This document shows, one piece after another, positions 8,109 to 16,503 of a stretch of DNA of 39,109 nucleotides. Made by a program: the position numbers and the translations under genes. A model generated the notes under the pieces. It was given only the letters and a program-made list of their open reading frames with translations. It was not told where the DNA came from and searched no databases. This stretch comes from Lachnospiraceae bacterium UBA5895 (GTDB lineage: Bacteria > Bacillota > Clostridia > Lachnospirales > Lachnospiraceae), in NCBI GenBank assembly GCA_002431915.1, contig DJEP01000057.1, positions 28,467 through 67,575 on the forward strand. Reading direction: 5' to 3'. Position 1 is the stretch's first letter; every line of letters begins with the position of its first letter.

Positions 8109-9710
8109 TTAAATCAGCCGGAGCATTTTCCCAAACTTACGCATCAGCCAGCCGCCGGGAATATAGGAAAAATCGGCTCCCCTGAAGCACCGTAACATAA
8201 TAAGCAAAAACCAGTAGAGCAAAAGCGTAATCACCAGTTCCAACAGTACGGTCACCACCGCTCCCAGATGGGGAAGCATAATCTTCTCCAGACCGAACGC
8301 CAGCAGACCGCATGCCAGGCAGCATCCGGCGGGAATTGCCAGACCTCTCAGGGTGTCCGGCCAGGTCTTCATCTGCAGACAGGCAATCACACACAAGACC
8401 ACAGCACCGCATGCCATACTTATGACAATGCCAAGCACAATGCTTAAGCTTCCGGCATTTTCCAGATTTAAAAGCACTGTTTCCGCTATCACAAAAATAA
8501 TGTCCATAATGCCGTATCCTGCCAGACCAAGGTATCCCTTTCCCGTCATTTTCAGGATTTCCGAACAATACAGAATCAAAAGCAGCCACAAAATAAGTGA
8601 GGAGCCCCCGGTAAGCATATCCGCCAGCTGTGTAGAGACGGTGTTATCCAGCGCCTGGGCAATGGGCAATGCCAGCACTGCTATCACTATGGTAAAAAAC
8701 AGTCCATGAAGAAAAACGCCCTGCAGACCTGCCTGAAACGCGGATTTTGCTAACCGGTCTTCTTTTTTCTTAAGATGACCGCCGGTCCTGGCAATACCGG
8801 GCAGCATCCCCGCACACAATATCAGTGTTGGGAAAAGCAGTGTCACCAGATATCTTCCGGCAAACACTCCGTATTGTTCTGCAGATGCATAAATATCCTG
8901 AGACTGTCTCTGAAACAGAATAAGTCCCAGCCATAACGGCAGCAGGAAAAGCAGCTGTCTTAAAATATCTCCGCCGATTCCCGGGAACAGAGAGCCGATC
9001 TGTCCCACAAAGCTGTCGGTTTCTTTCATTCCGTTCTCATTCTCTCTTCTTCCGGACATGCTGCCCCGGTAGATCATGAACAGGAACAGTGTCACTAAAA
9101 TTTCCGAGATCAGAACGCCCAAAGCCACGCCCATGGCTCCGTACATTGCCGTGAAATCATCCCTTTTCAGAAGAAGACTTACCTTCTCTCCGTAAGTGCC
9201 GAAGATTCCCAGGAATAAAAGTCCGAGCCCCAGATAAAACACCTGACGAAGTACCGCAGACACCGCGGAGGGCATCTCCGCTCCTTCACCCTGGAAACAT
9301 CCGAGGAATACAGACTGGATACTTCTGAAAAATAACACTGGACAAAGGATCCATAAAATCATGCTGCCGTAGGGGATGCGGAATACTTTTTCCAATACCG
9401 CATATCCAACACCGGCACAAAATAACGCTGCCAAAAATCCTGCAGCCATCTGGAACAGCATCATATTTCTGCGTATTTTCGACACGTTTTTATATTGTCC
9501 CTTGGCGCTTCTTCCGCGAAGAAGCTTTCCCATCCGGTTCGGAACGTTTTTCCCCGTAAGGATCCAGAAAAATGCAAACACCAACAACGCCGCCGTAAGA
9601 TAAGCCAGCCCGTTATTGCCAAGTTTCCTTCCGAATATCCAGACATTTATTCCCGCCAGAGCATATGCGAAAAATTGTATCTGTTTTCTTTTTACCTCTA
9701 CCTGATTCAT
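8109..9710 (-). CDS. MOP-superfamily polysaccharide/lipid flippase-like membrane protein
   Basis: This 533-residue polytopic protein has about 12-14 hydrophobic segments. The region around residues 125-165 (FFRSIQSVFLGCFQGEGAEM, then PSAVSAVLRQVFYL) resembles the substrate-cavity helices of SpoVB/MurJ/Wzx-type MOP flippases, where a similar 'fpG...M.PTAVSQ' pattern occurs. Such proteins move lipid-linked glycans across the membrane. In spore-formers SpoVB is needed for cortex synthesis, so a lipid-linked peptidoglycan precursor is a possible substrate, but this is inference. A cytoplasmic loop (about 215-240) is rich in charged residues. The start is ATG at 9710 with AGGT upstream; ybeY ends 33 bp before it. 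Confidence 0.72.
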   Translation of the reverse strand: MNQVEVKRKQIQFFAYALAGINVWIFGRKLGNNGLAYLTAALLVFAFFWILTGKNVPNRMGKLLRGRSAKGQYKNVSKIRRNMMLFQMAAGFLAALFCAGVGYAVLEKVFRIPYGSMILWILCPVLFFRSIQSVFLGCFQGEGAEMPSAVSAVLRQVFYLGLGLLFLGIFGTYGEKVSLLLKRDDFTAMYGAMGVALGVLISEILVTLFLFMIYRGSMSGRRENENGMKETDSFVGQIGSLFPGIGGDILRQLLFLLPLWLGLILFQRQSQDIYASAEQYGVFAGRYLVTLLFPTLILCAGMLPGIARTGGHLKKKEDRLAKSAFQAGLQGVFLHGLFFTIVIAVLALPIAQALDNTVSTQLADMLTGGSSLILWLLLILYCSEILKMTGKGYLGLAGYGIMDIIFVIAETVLLNLENAGSLSIVLGIVISMACGAVVLCVIACLQMKTWPDTLRGLAIPAGCCLACGLLAFGLEKIMLPHLGAVVTVLLELVITLLLYWFLLIMLRCFRGADFSYIPGGWLMRKFGKMLRLI

Positions 9711-9743
9711 TTTGGTTACCTATACGTGTATTCCACGCCCTTT

Positions 9744-10259
9744 TTAATCTCTTGTAATTCCAAGGGATGAAAGAACCTGCTCCTGCTTAGTCTCCATTAC
9801 CTTCGCTTCGTCTTCTTCCATATGGTCGTATCCACACAGATGCAGCATACTGTGGGCTACCAGGAAAGCAAATTCTCTTTTTCTGCTGTGTCCGTAGCTC
9901 TCCGCCTGCTCCTTTACGCGATCCACGGAGATAATAATATCTCCCAGAATCAGTTCTCCGGTATCCGGATCAAAATAATCCGCCTCTCTGTCTTCGGAGA
10001 TCTCAAAATCACCGGGTCTGTCAAAATCCAGATTCGGGAAAGACAGTACATCCGTCTCTCTGTCAATGTTACGGTATTCCTTGTTGTATGCGTGAATGCC
10101 GTCGTTATCGGTCAGCAGCACATTTAATTGTACCTCATAAGGACAGCCTTCCATATCCAGTACAGCGTTTGCTACTTTCTCTACCGTATCCTCTACAGGG
10201 AATGCCTCTGTCCCTTCAGAGAAATTCTCCTCTGTCTCATTTTCAACGTAAAAAGTCAT
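9744..10259 (-). CDS. ybeY: Endoribonuclease YbeY (rRNA maturation factor)
   Basis: YbeY is a zinc-dependent single-strand endoribonuclease acting in 16S rRNA 3'-end processing and 70S quality control. The 171-residue protein ends with the metal site HSMLHLCGYDH (three histidines in HxxxHxxGYDH), and upstream has the family stretch YRNIDRETDVLSFP. I chose ATG 10257-10259 because it has a strong SD (AAGGAGGAG) 10 nt upstream. A longer frame to 10307 lies inside the preceding gene and lacks an SD. It overlaps the 3' end of the HD-protein gene by 17 bp, which suggests translational coupling, and keeps the conserved phoH-(HD)-ybeY order. Confidence 0.95.
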   Translation of the reverse strand: MTFYVENETEENFSEGTEAFPVEDTVEKVANAVLDMEGCPYEVQLNVLLTDNDGIHAYNKEYRNIDRETDVLSFPNLDFDRPGDFEISEDREADYFDPDTGELILGDIIISVDRVKEQAESYGHSRKREFAFLVAHSMLHLCGYDHMEEDEAKVMETKQEQVLSSLGITRD

Positions 10260-11415
10260 AATACAGTTTCTCCTCCTTAAATATCTTCTGCATCCGGTTC
10301 CAGTCATGCAATGTCATATCGCATTCACTGACGATTTCCTTCTGCCAGATACGTTCAAATATCTTATCAATAACCTGGTCATAATCCGGCTTCTTGTCCG
10401 GCTCCTTTTGCAGCAACAGCAAAACCGCACTGACGATTGCATCGGAACAATACAATACCACCGTCTCCCTGTGGTAATATTTTTTGTTCGTTTTGTATTC
10501 TTCCAGAATCGTCCGAACCCCCTCCGGAAATTCCACGCCATCTTTTGTCATCTGATCCCAGCACTTTTTATGGTAGAGACCTGCGCACTTCAGTGCCTCC
10601 TTGTCCATCCCCAGTTTGATGGCAATACGCTCACAGAAATACGCAGTATGTATACAGAGAAAATACTCCGCCCGATCCGTTTTCCGATATTTGGCAAGAG
10701 TCTGGTTCTCCGTGTCATTCAGATCCAGATACCGCACTCTGTCCTTATAGACCACCATTCCCGAGAAGATCTTAAGGATTCCCAAAAGCAGGATTCCCGA
10801 GACGATCAGATTCGCCGCCGGTACCAGGAATTGTTCCAGCGCCAGATGTTCATTAGTCAGCAATACAATATTGGCCGTTTCACACAAAAGCAGACACAAC
10901 AGGGATAAAAACAAAGGCACCGCAATGGAAAATTCCTCTTCCAGATGCCGAAACAGACAGGCTGCAAAAATGCCGCTGATAAAATACAAAAAGAAAATAC
11001 CGGCAGACTGCCCTTCAAACGCAGCAATCATTAAAAACACCGAGGAGAACAGAATTCCCACCGGGAGATTGCTGAATAATGACAATACCACAAACACCGC
11101 AGGGAACGGCCACCCTCCCGCCGGCAAAAACACACATGCCAGAGAAAACAGCAGACAGCACCAGACCACGATCCAGAACCGCAGTGGGTGGTCTGCATTA
11201 TCATAATCCAAATGGTCGTCCAGGATCTCCCTGCGAAGGAAAAAGCCCGCCACAGCAAATCCCAGTGCCGTCATCACCGCATCCCGCAGTGCGTTTTCCG
11301 CCGATAATTGTCTGGCAATAATTCCCAGACCGTAGACTCCGGCACTTCCCGCCAATACCGTCAGAAGTTCCGGAAGCAGAAATACCAAAAGACCGTTTTT
11401 GTTTTCCGTTTTCAT
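10243..11415 (-). CDS. PgpH-like (7TMR-HD) membrane protein with degenerate HD domain
   Basis: This 390-residue protein sits between phoH and ybeY, where other Firmicutes carry pgpH (yqfF), a c-di-AMP phosphodiesterase. About seven membrane segments occupy residues 8-222. The C-terminal part still follows the PgpH HD fold: H256 in RAEYFLCIHTAYFCERIA, then KLGMDKEALKCAGLYHKK, YCSDAIVSAV (322-331) and CDMTLHDW (365-372). The HD dyad normally found as YHDIGK is YHKKCW here (H282-K283), and the later HHGT motif reads EYKT. Metal binding and hydrolysis are therefore unlikely. The large extracellular domain of full-length PgpH (about 700 residues) is also absent. The SD AAGGG lies 12 nt upstream of ATG 11415. 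The homology is my reading of motif order. Confidence 0.72.
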   Translation of the reverse strand: MKTENKNGLLVFLLPELLTVLAGSAGVYGLGIIARQLSAENALRDAVMTALGFAVAGFFLRREILDDHLDYDNADHPLRFWIVVWCCLLFSLACVFLPAGGWPFPAVFVVLSLFSNLPVGILFSSVFLMIAAFEGQSAGIFFLYFISGIFAACLFRHLEEEFSIAVPLFLSLLCLLLCETANIVLLTNEHLALEQFLVPAANLIVSGILLLGILKIFSGMVVYKDRVRYLDLNDTENQTLAKYRKTDRAEYFLCIHTAYFCERIAIKLGMDKEALKCAGLYHKKCWDQMTKDGVEFPEGVRTILEEYKTNKKYYHRETVVLYCSDAIVSAVLLLLQKEPDKKPDYDQVIDKIFERIWQKEIVSECDMTLHDWNRMQKIFKEEKLYYDFLR

Positions 11416-11417
11416 AC

Positions 11418-12419
11418 TTATCTGTTTCCCTTATCCGTATGCTTTAACTTAGGACTTCTTTTATTCCTGGCTTCATAATCATCGTATGCTTTTACGATCT
11501 TCTGTACCAGCGGATGTCGAACCACATCCTTATTGGTCAGATTGCAGAAAGCAATATCGTCAATATTTCTAAGGACTCTCGTCGCCACATCCAGACCGGA
11601 CTTTGCTCCCACGGGAAGATCCTTCTGGGAGGAGTCTCCGGTTACAATCACCTTGGAACCGAAACCGATACGGGTCAGGAACATTTTCATCTGCGCCGGG
11701 GTGGTGTTCTGCGCTTCATCCAGGATAATATAGGCATTGTCCAGAGTACGGCCTCTCATGTAGGCAAGGGGGGCTACTTCGATCAGACCTTTTTCCATAT
11801 TTTTGGCAAAACTCTCCGCTCCCATGATCTGGTACAGTGCATCATACAACGGGCGCAGGTACGGGTCTACCTTACTCTGCAGGTCTCCCGGCAAAAATCC
11901 TAACTTCTCGCCGGCTTCTATGGCAGGTCTGGTCAGTATGATACGGCTGACCTCGTTATTTTTAAATGCTGTGATTGCCATCGCCATTGCCAGGTAAGTC
12001 TTACCGGTGCCGGCAGGTCCCAGTCCGAATACGATCATATTCTTGCGGATGGCATCCACATAAGACTTCTGTCCCAAGGTCTTTGGCTTGATCGGTTTGC
12101 CACTGATAGTGTGGCAGATGCAGTCCGCATCCATTTCCATCAGTTTGTCTTCCTGATCTTCCTTCCCCATTTCAATGGCATAATCCACACTCTGTTCTTC
12201 GATCTCGTTGCCATGATCCGACAGGGCGGTCAACTGTTTCAATACCCGGGATGCCTTCGACGCATTCTCTTCCTCCCCGGTGATTACGACACTGCCGTTG
12301 CGGTCCACGATGGTCACCTGAAAATCCTGTTCCAGCTTCTTGATATAGGCATCCTGCATGCCGAATATTTTACGCATCTGTTCGGTATCCATCTCAAAAC
12401 TGATTGCTGTCACACCCAT
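11418..12419 (-). CDS. phoH: PhoH family ATPase
   Basis: This is a 333-residue cytosolic P-loop NTPase. An N-terminal RNA-binding-like region (MGVTAISFEMDTEQMRKIFG..., then VTIVDRNGSVVITGEE) precedes the ATPase. The P-loop is GLGPAGTGKTYLAMAMA and the Walker B is YIILDEAQNTTPAQMKMFLTR. The sensor GSKVIVTGDSSQKDLP follows. PhoH is linked to RNA metabolism; its precise activity in Firmicutes is unsettled, but its adjacency to ybeY supports a ribosome/RNA role. The SD (GAGGA) lies in the last codons of yqfD, 8 bp away. The HD-protein gene follows after 2 bp. Confidence 0.95.
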   Translation of the reverse strand: MGVTAISFEMDTEQMRKIFGMQDAYIKKLEQDFQVTIVDRNGSVVITGEEENASKASRVLKQLTALSDHGNEIEEQSVDYAIEMGKEDQEDKLMEMDADCICHTISGKPIKPKTLGQKSYVDAIRKNMIVFGLGPAGTGKTYLAMAMAITAFKNNEVSRIILTRPAIEAGEKLGFLPGDLQSKVDPYLRPLYDALYQIMGAESFAKNMEKGLIEVAPLAYMRGRTLDNAYIILDEAQNTTPAQMKMFLTRIGFGSKVIVTGDSSQKDLPVGAKSGLDVATRVLRNIDDIAFCNLTNKDVVRHPLVQKIVKAYDDYEARNKRSPKLKHTDKGNR

Positions 12420-12426
12420 TTATGTC

Positions 12427-13671
12427 TTATTCCTCATTTCCGTCAGTATCTTCCGCACGCGGATCTTCGATCTCCTCCGATACGGAATCCGTAAGCACTC
12501 CCGCCGCCTCCTGCAATACCAGTTCTCCGTGAGCAGTCCAGCCGGCGCGCTTTGTTTCTATTTTAACATCTTTCGAGATTATTTGTACCCCTTTTTCATC
12601 TAAACTTTCTAGAAAGTCCAATATTTTTTTCTGTAAAACAGTTTTTGCTTCCTGTGTCGTATAAGAATATTCTGTTTTTTGATATTCCCGATAAGTGATC
12701 CTGCCCAGTGTACAGGGAATGTGCATGTATTCCAGTGCTTTTACGGAGCAGGTATCCAGAATACTGTCATATTGCAGATAAGGGGGCTTTGCCTTCGGCC
12801 GCCATTCCCGGTCTCCGAAATGGATAAAATAATACGTTTTTTCCCGGCCGGTATATTTTTTCTTGATATAGTCTGACGCCAGATGCGCCCGGAAGTTCTC
12901 AGTATGCTCCATCCGGATATCCGCATCCGACACTACCTGCCGGTATTCCCTTACGGTGCCGTCCTCCGCATATATGGGGATCCTGCCTTCTACCAGAACA
13001 TCCCCCTTTGCCACTTCACTGCCGATGGTTACTTTGGGCACACCGCTTCGAACGATCATCTCCGTGATCACGCCGTCGTATTGTGCCACCAGATCCCTTC
13101 CTGTCTCAGGATCTGCTGCGGTTTCTTCCGGAATCGGCATATCATTTTCCTTCAGTTCGATCAACAGCCGTACTCCGTCCAGCCGCCCGGAGGTCCAAGT
13201 GACCTGTGGAAAATTACGGCGGATCTGTTTTTCCAGTTTCCCGATGTCCAGCTTGCTTTTCCACATTCCGGTATGTACTCCTTCCTGCTCCAGGAACTTA
13301 AAAAACACATCCTCCGTCACCTGTAAGTTCCCGGAGACCCGGATATCCCATACGAAAAAAGAAGACAATATCCAAAACGCTACGGTTAGAAAAAATCCTG
13401 CCAGAAATGCCTTTCTTCTAAGCATTCCGGGCACCAAAAAAGGTAGTCCACATCTTTCCGATATGACTACCCTTACTTTTGTTTTTCTGGCGATGGGACG
13501 CAGCTGATAAAAAGCCTTCAGGCTGATACACATCGTATAAATATCATCCTGCTTTTCAATGTTCCACAGTAATACACCTTTATTACTGCACAGATTGATA
13601 AACCGCTGCGGTGCAAATCCCCATACGCGAATTTTCACATATCCCTGCAGACGTTTGATCCATTCCGTCAT
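12427..13671 (-). CDS. yqfD: Sporulation protein YqfD
   Basis: This 414-residue protein matches the YqfD family, made in the mother cell during endospore formation in Bacillus. The N-terminal stretch (RLQGYVKIRVWGFAPQRFIN, then LCSNKGVLLWNI) is typical. A membrane segment follows at about residues 88-110 (FLAGFFLTVAFWILSSFFVW), then an outer domain beginning WDIRVSGNLQVTEDV that resembles a POTRA-like fold and ends in an acidic tail (EEIEDPRAEDTDGNEE). A GGAGG SD lies upstream of ATG 13671. It follows yqfC by 31 bp. Mechanistic detail is lacking for the family; absence in Bacillus impairs sporulation. Confidence 0.93.
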   Translation of the reverse strand: MTEWIKRLQGYVKIRVWGFAPQRFINLCSNKGVLLWNIEKQDDIYTMCISLKAFYQLRPIARKTKVRVVISERCGLPFLVPGMLRRKAFLAGFFLTVAFWILSSFFVWDIRVSGNLQVTEDVFFKFLEQEGVHTGMWKSKLDIGKLEKQIRRNFPQVTWTSGRLDGVRLLIELKENDMPIPEETAADPETGRDLVAQYDGVITEMIVRSGVPKVTIGSEVAKGDVLVEGRIPIYAEDGTVREYRQVVSDADIRMEHTENFRAHLASDYIKKKYTGREKTYYFIHFGDREWRPKAKPPYLQYDSILDTCSVKALEYMHIPCTLGRITYREYQKTEYSYTTQEAKTVLQKKILDFLESLDEKGVQIISKDVKIETKRAGWTAHGELVLQEAAGVLTDSVSEEIEDPRAEDTDGNEE

Positions 13672-13702
13672 TTCCAGACGACCTCCGTTTACCAGTAATG
13701 AT

Positions 13703-13981
13703 CTATAAATAACGCAGCGTACTGATATTTCCGCTGATCTTCATATCTTCATTGGTATAATAATCGATGGAAAGCCGGCTTCCCTCCAGGCACACCTGAC
13801 AGGTCTTCGCCTGCAGCAGGATCCGTTCGCCGGTATACTCCAAAATCCCTCTGTAATTCTCGATCCAGACTTCACAGTTGCCGGTAAGTGTCACGCGCAG
13901 CGCTCCCATACAGACATCCTTGGGAAGCTGCAGGGAATCGATCCATTTTTCTTTTTGATGTTGTGCTCTTCTCATTTTCAT
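13703..13981 (-). CDS. yqfC: YabP/YqfC-family sporulation protein
   Basis: This 92-residue, beta-rich protein has the YabP/YqfC pattern: LQLPKDVCMGALRVTLTGN, then VWIENYRGILEYTGERI, and a C-terminal LSIDYYTNEDMKISGNI. Relatives are mother-cell sporulation proteins (sigma-E regulon in Bacillus) involved in spore envelope formation. Two in-frame ATGs (13981 and 13975) are possible starts and neither has an SD. With the candidate sigma-E promoter immediately upstream the transcript would begin almost at the start codon, which suggests leaderless translation. It heads the yqfC-yqfD-phoH block. Confidence 0.9.
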   Translation of the reverse strand: MKMRRAQHQKEKWIDSLQLPKDVCMGALRVTLTGNCEVWIENYRGILEYTGERILLQAKTCQVCLEGSRLSIDYYTNEDMKISGNISTLRYL

Positions 13982-13986
13982 ATAAA

Positions 13987-14014
13987 ACTATATGACAAAG
14001 AGCACCGGAATATG
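13987..14014 (-). promoter_or_regulatory. Candidate sigma-E promoter for yqfC-yqfD
   Basis: On the minus strand CATATT (14009-14014) is followed by a 14-bp spacer and CATATAGT (13987-13994). This closely matches the Bacillus sigma-E consensus (kmATATT, 14-15 bp, CATACAHT), which fits a YqfC gene. The -10 ends only 5 bp before the first ATG, so little or no leader is predicted. The match was made by eye against a remembered consensus. Confidence 0.5.
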
Positions 14015-15319
14015 TTACTGCAAAATTCCCTTGATCAGAGGCTCTTCTTTAGGGCAGCTGTCGGTAATACAGTAAGCATTTACGAATTTGTCCTTTGCCG
14101 CTTCCAGACGTTGTTCGTCATTGGCATGAAGATACCCGAGAATCTCGCCTTTTTTCACAGCATCTCCCTTTTTCTTCTCTAAGACGATGCCTACCGACAG
14201 GTCGATCGTACTTTCCTTGGTCTCTCTTCCGCCGCCCAACAACAGGGAACAGATTCCGATGTCCTCGCAGGCGATTCTTCCCACGAAACCGTCTCTGTCC
14301 GCACAGACAGGCACTACCATGGATGCCTTCGGAAGGAGTCCGGGGTTCGTTACTGCTGCAGAATCACCGCCCTGGGCTTCCACGAACTGTTCCAGTTTCC
14401 GTAAGGCACTGCCGTCTTCGATGACTTTTGTAAGCATTCCTCTTGCCTCTTCGGCATTCTCCGCCTTACCACCGGCGAGCAGCATCTGACTGCCCAGTAC
14501 CATGCAGAGTTCCCGGAAATCCTCCGGACCTTCTCCCCGCAGAGTAGCAATGGCTTCTTTTACTTCCAGGGCATTTCCCACAGCACGACCCAGAGGCTGG
14601 TCCATATCCGAGATCACGGCGATGGTTTTTCTGCCGGCATTTTTACCGATCTTGACCATTTCTTCCGCAAGGGCAAGTGCATCGTTCTGACTCTTCATAA
14701 AAGCTCCGCTTCCGGTCTTGACATCCAGCACAATGGCATCCGCACCGGCTGCCAGCTTCTTGCTCATGATGGAACTGGCGATCAGGGACATATTATCCAC
14801 AGTTGCCGTCACATCCCGCAGGGCATACAGCTTTTTATCCGCCGGTGCCAGATCCGCGGTCTGTCCCATAATGGCAATGCCGATCTGATTGACATTTTCA
14901 ATAAAGCGTTCTGCGGTAAGTGATGTGGTAAATCCGGGGAAGCTCTCTAACTTATCAATGGTTCCTCCGGTGTGACCCAGTCCTCTGCCGCTCATCTTGG
15001 CTACGGGGATTCCGCAGGCAGCCACCATGGGAGTCAGTGCCAGAGAAGTCTTGTCTCCCACACCGCCGGTGCTGTGTTTGTCTACCTTGCAGCCGTGGAT
15101 ACCGGACAGATCCAGCATCTCCCCACTGTGCGCCATAGCCATGGTCAGTTCGTAAGTCTCCCGTTCCGTCATCTTCTGAAAATAAATTGCCATCATCAGA
15201 GCGGACACCTGGTAATCCGGTATCTCTCCCTTCGTGTAGCCTTCGATAAAAAAGTGAATCTCTTCTTTGGATAACTCTCCGCCGTTTCTCTTTTTCATGA
15301 TGATGTCATACATTCTCAT
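14015..15319 (-). CDS. pdp: Pyrimidine-nucleoside phosphorylase
   Basis: This enzyme cleaves uridine, thymidine and deoxyuridine with phosphate to the base and (deoxy)ribose-1-phosphate, for nucleoside salvage and catabolism. The 434 residues are the normal length for the thymidine/pyrimidine phosphorylase family. The phosphate loop KHSTGGVGDK (81-90) and the family signature SGRGLGHTGGTIDKLE (110-125) are both intact. KTGSGAFMKS follows, and the C-terminal lipoyl/biotin-like domain includes GEILGYLHAND. DeoA and Pdp are close relatives; the low-GC Gram-positive context favours Pdp. ATG 15319 has the SD AGGAG 8 nt upstream. Confidence 0.92.
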   Translation of the reverse strand: MRMYDIIMKKRNGGELSKEEIHFFIEGYTKGEIPDYQVSALMMAIYFQKMTERETYELTMAMAHSGEMLDLSGIHGCKVDKHSTGGVGDKTSLALTPMVAACGIPVAKMSGRGLGHTGGTIDKLESFPGFTTSLTAERFIENVNQIGIAIMGQTADLAPADKKLYALRDVTATVDNMSLIASSIMSKKLAAGADAIVLDVKTGSGAFMKSQNDALALAEEMVKIGKNAGRKTIAVISDMDQPLGRAVGNALEVKEAIATLRGEGPEDFRELCMVLGSQMLLAGGKAENAEEARGMLTKVIEDGSALRKLEQFVEAQGGDSAAVTNPGLLPKASMVVPVCADRDGFVGRIACEDIGICSLLLGGGRETKESTIDLSVGIVLEKKKGDAVKKGEILGYLHANDEQRLEAAKDKFVNAYCITDSCPKEEPLIKGILQ

Positions 15320-15335
15320 AGGCTTTCTCCTGTCT

Positions 15336-15351
15336 GCGGCAATATTACCGC
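15336..15351. repeat. 16-bp near-perfect palindrome between nth and pdp
   Basis: The plus strand reads GCGGCAATATTACCGC, which is self-complementary except for one C/A position (G-U in RNA). It sits just upstream of the pdp SD, where an operator or an RNA stem could influence pdp. No T-run follows in either direction, so it is not a terminator. Confidence 0.35.
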
Positions 15352-15357
15352 CCGCTC

Positions 15358-15993
15358 TTATACACCGACTTTTTTACAGATATCACTGATACAGCATTTC
15401 TCACAATAGGGATGGGTTCTGGCGGTACATACCTCTCTGCCGTGATATACCAGTCTGTGGCAGAAATCACTGCCTTCTTCCGGCGGAATGATCTTCCACA
15501 GCTCCTTCTCCACCTTGGCAGGCTCCTTGATGCCGTCTACCAGTCCCATACGGTTCACCAGGCGGATACAGTGGGTGTCCGTCACGATGGCAGGCTTACC
15601 GAAGACGTCTCCCATGACCAGATTCGCACTTTTCCTGCCCACACCCGGCAGAGATAACAGTTCGTCAAAATCATCCGGGACTTTTCCCTGATATTTATCC
15701 CGCAGGATCTTCATACAGGCGCTGATATCTCTCGCCTTGCTGTGACCTAAGCCGCAGGGCTTTACGATTGCCTCGATCTCTTCCACCGGGGCATCAGCCA
15801 GGGCATTCACATCCGGGAATTTCTCGTAAAGTTTCTCCACCACGATATTTACCCGGGCATCGGTACACTGAGCCGCCAGACGGACGCTGACAAGCAGCTT
15901 CCAGGCCTGATCGTAATCCAGAGTGCATCCGGCATCCGGGTATTCTTTTTTCAGACGTTCTATGATTTCTAATGCACGTTGTTTTTTTGTCAT
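15358..15993 (-). CDS. nth: Endonuclease III
   Basis: This DNA glycosylase/AP-lyase removes oxidised pyrimidines. The 211 residues are the usual length. The helix-hairpin-helix with catalytic lysine reads LPGVGRKSANLV (K121) and the catalytic aspartate is D139 in VTDTHCIRLVNR. The C-terminal [4Fe-4S] cysteines are C189, C197, C200 and C206. The first gap is seven residues (CTARTHPYC) where E. coli Nth has six. The SD upstream of ATG 15993 is weak (AAGTG). It lies between rlmH and pdp, with no shared pathway evident. Confidence 0.95.
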   Translation of the reverse strand: MTKKQRALEIIERLKKEYPDAGCTLDYDQAWKLLVSVRLAAQCTDARVNIVVEKLYEKFPDVNALADAPVEEIEAIVKPCGLGHSKARDISACMKILRDKYQGKVPDDFDELLSLPGVGRKSANLVMGDVFGKPAIVTDTHCIRLVNRMGLVDGIKEPAKVEKELWKIIPPEEGSDFCHRLVYHGREVCTARTHPYCEKCCISDICKKVGV

Positions 15994-16020
15994 ATTTTCG
16001 TCACTTTTGTTTAAAATAAT

Positions 16021-16503
16021 TTACTTATGGTAAGGCTCATGCTGAATGATCCGGAAAGCACGGTAGATCTGTTCGCACAGGATCACACGCATCAGCTGGT
16101 GCGGGAATGTCATTTTTGAAAAGCTGAGTGCCAGATCCGCCCTTTTACAGACACTTTTGTGCAGTCCCAGGGATCCTCCGATGACAAAACAGATATGGCT
16201 TTTCCCACGGACACTGCAGTCCTCGATCCACGCCGCAAACTCTTCGGAAGAATAATTTTTGCCGGCGATTTCCAGTGTCACAATCAGAGCATCCTGGGGC
16301 AGCTTTGCAAGAATGCGGGTTCCCTCTTTTTCACGGATCTGGTCTTCCAGAGCAGCACCTGCTCCGTCCGGAGTCATCTCATCCGCCACTTCGATAATAG
16401 TTAACTTCGCGTAACGACTCAGCCGTTTGCTGTATTCGTCAATGGCATCCCGGAAAAATTTCTCCTTGATCTTCCCTACACATACGATGGATATTTTGAT
16501 CAT
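16021..16503 (-). CDS. rlmH: 23S rRNA (pseudouridine-1915-N3)-methyltransferase RlmH
   Basis: This SPOUT-fold methyltransferase modifies pseudouridine 1915 in helix 69 of 23S rRNA on assembled 70S ribosomes, using S-adenosylmethionine. At 160 residues it is full length. Characteristic stretches are VCVGKIKEKFFRDAIDEYSK at the N-terminus, the SAM-binding knot CFVIGGSLGLHKSV, and the C-terminal FPHQLMRVILCEQIYRAFRI followed by HEPYHK. Its ATG (16501-16503) overlaps the stop of the upstream zinc-ribbon gene (ATGA junction), so translation is coupled. Confidence 0.97.
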   Translation of the reverse strand: MIKISIVCVGKIKEKFFRDAIDEYSKRLSRYAKLTIIEVADEMTPDGAGAALEDQIREKEGTRILAKLPQDALIVTLEIAGKNYSSEEFAAWIEDCSVRGKSHICFVIGGSLGLHKSVCKRADLALSFSKMTFPHQLMRVILCEQIYRAFRIIQHEPYHK

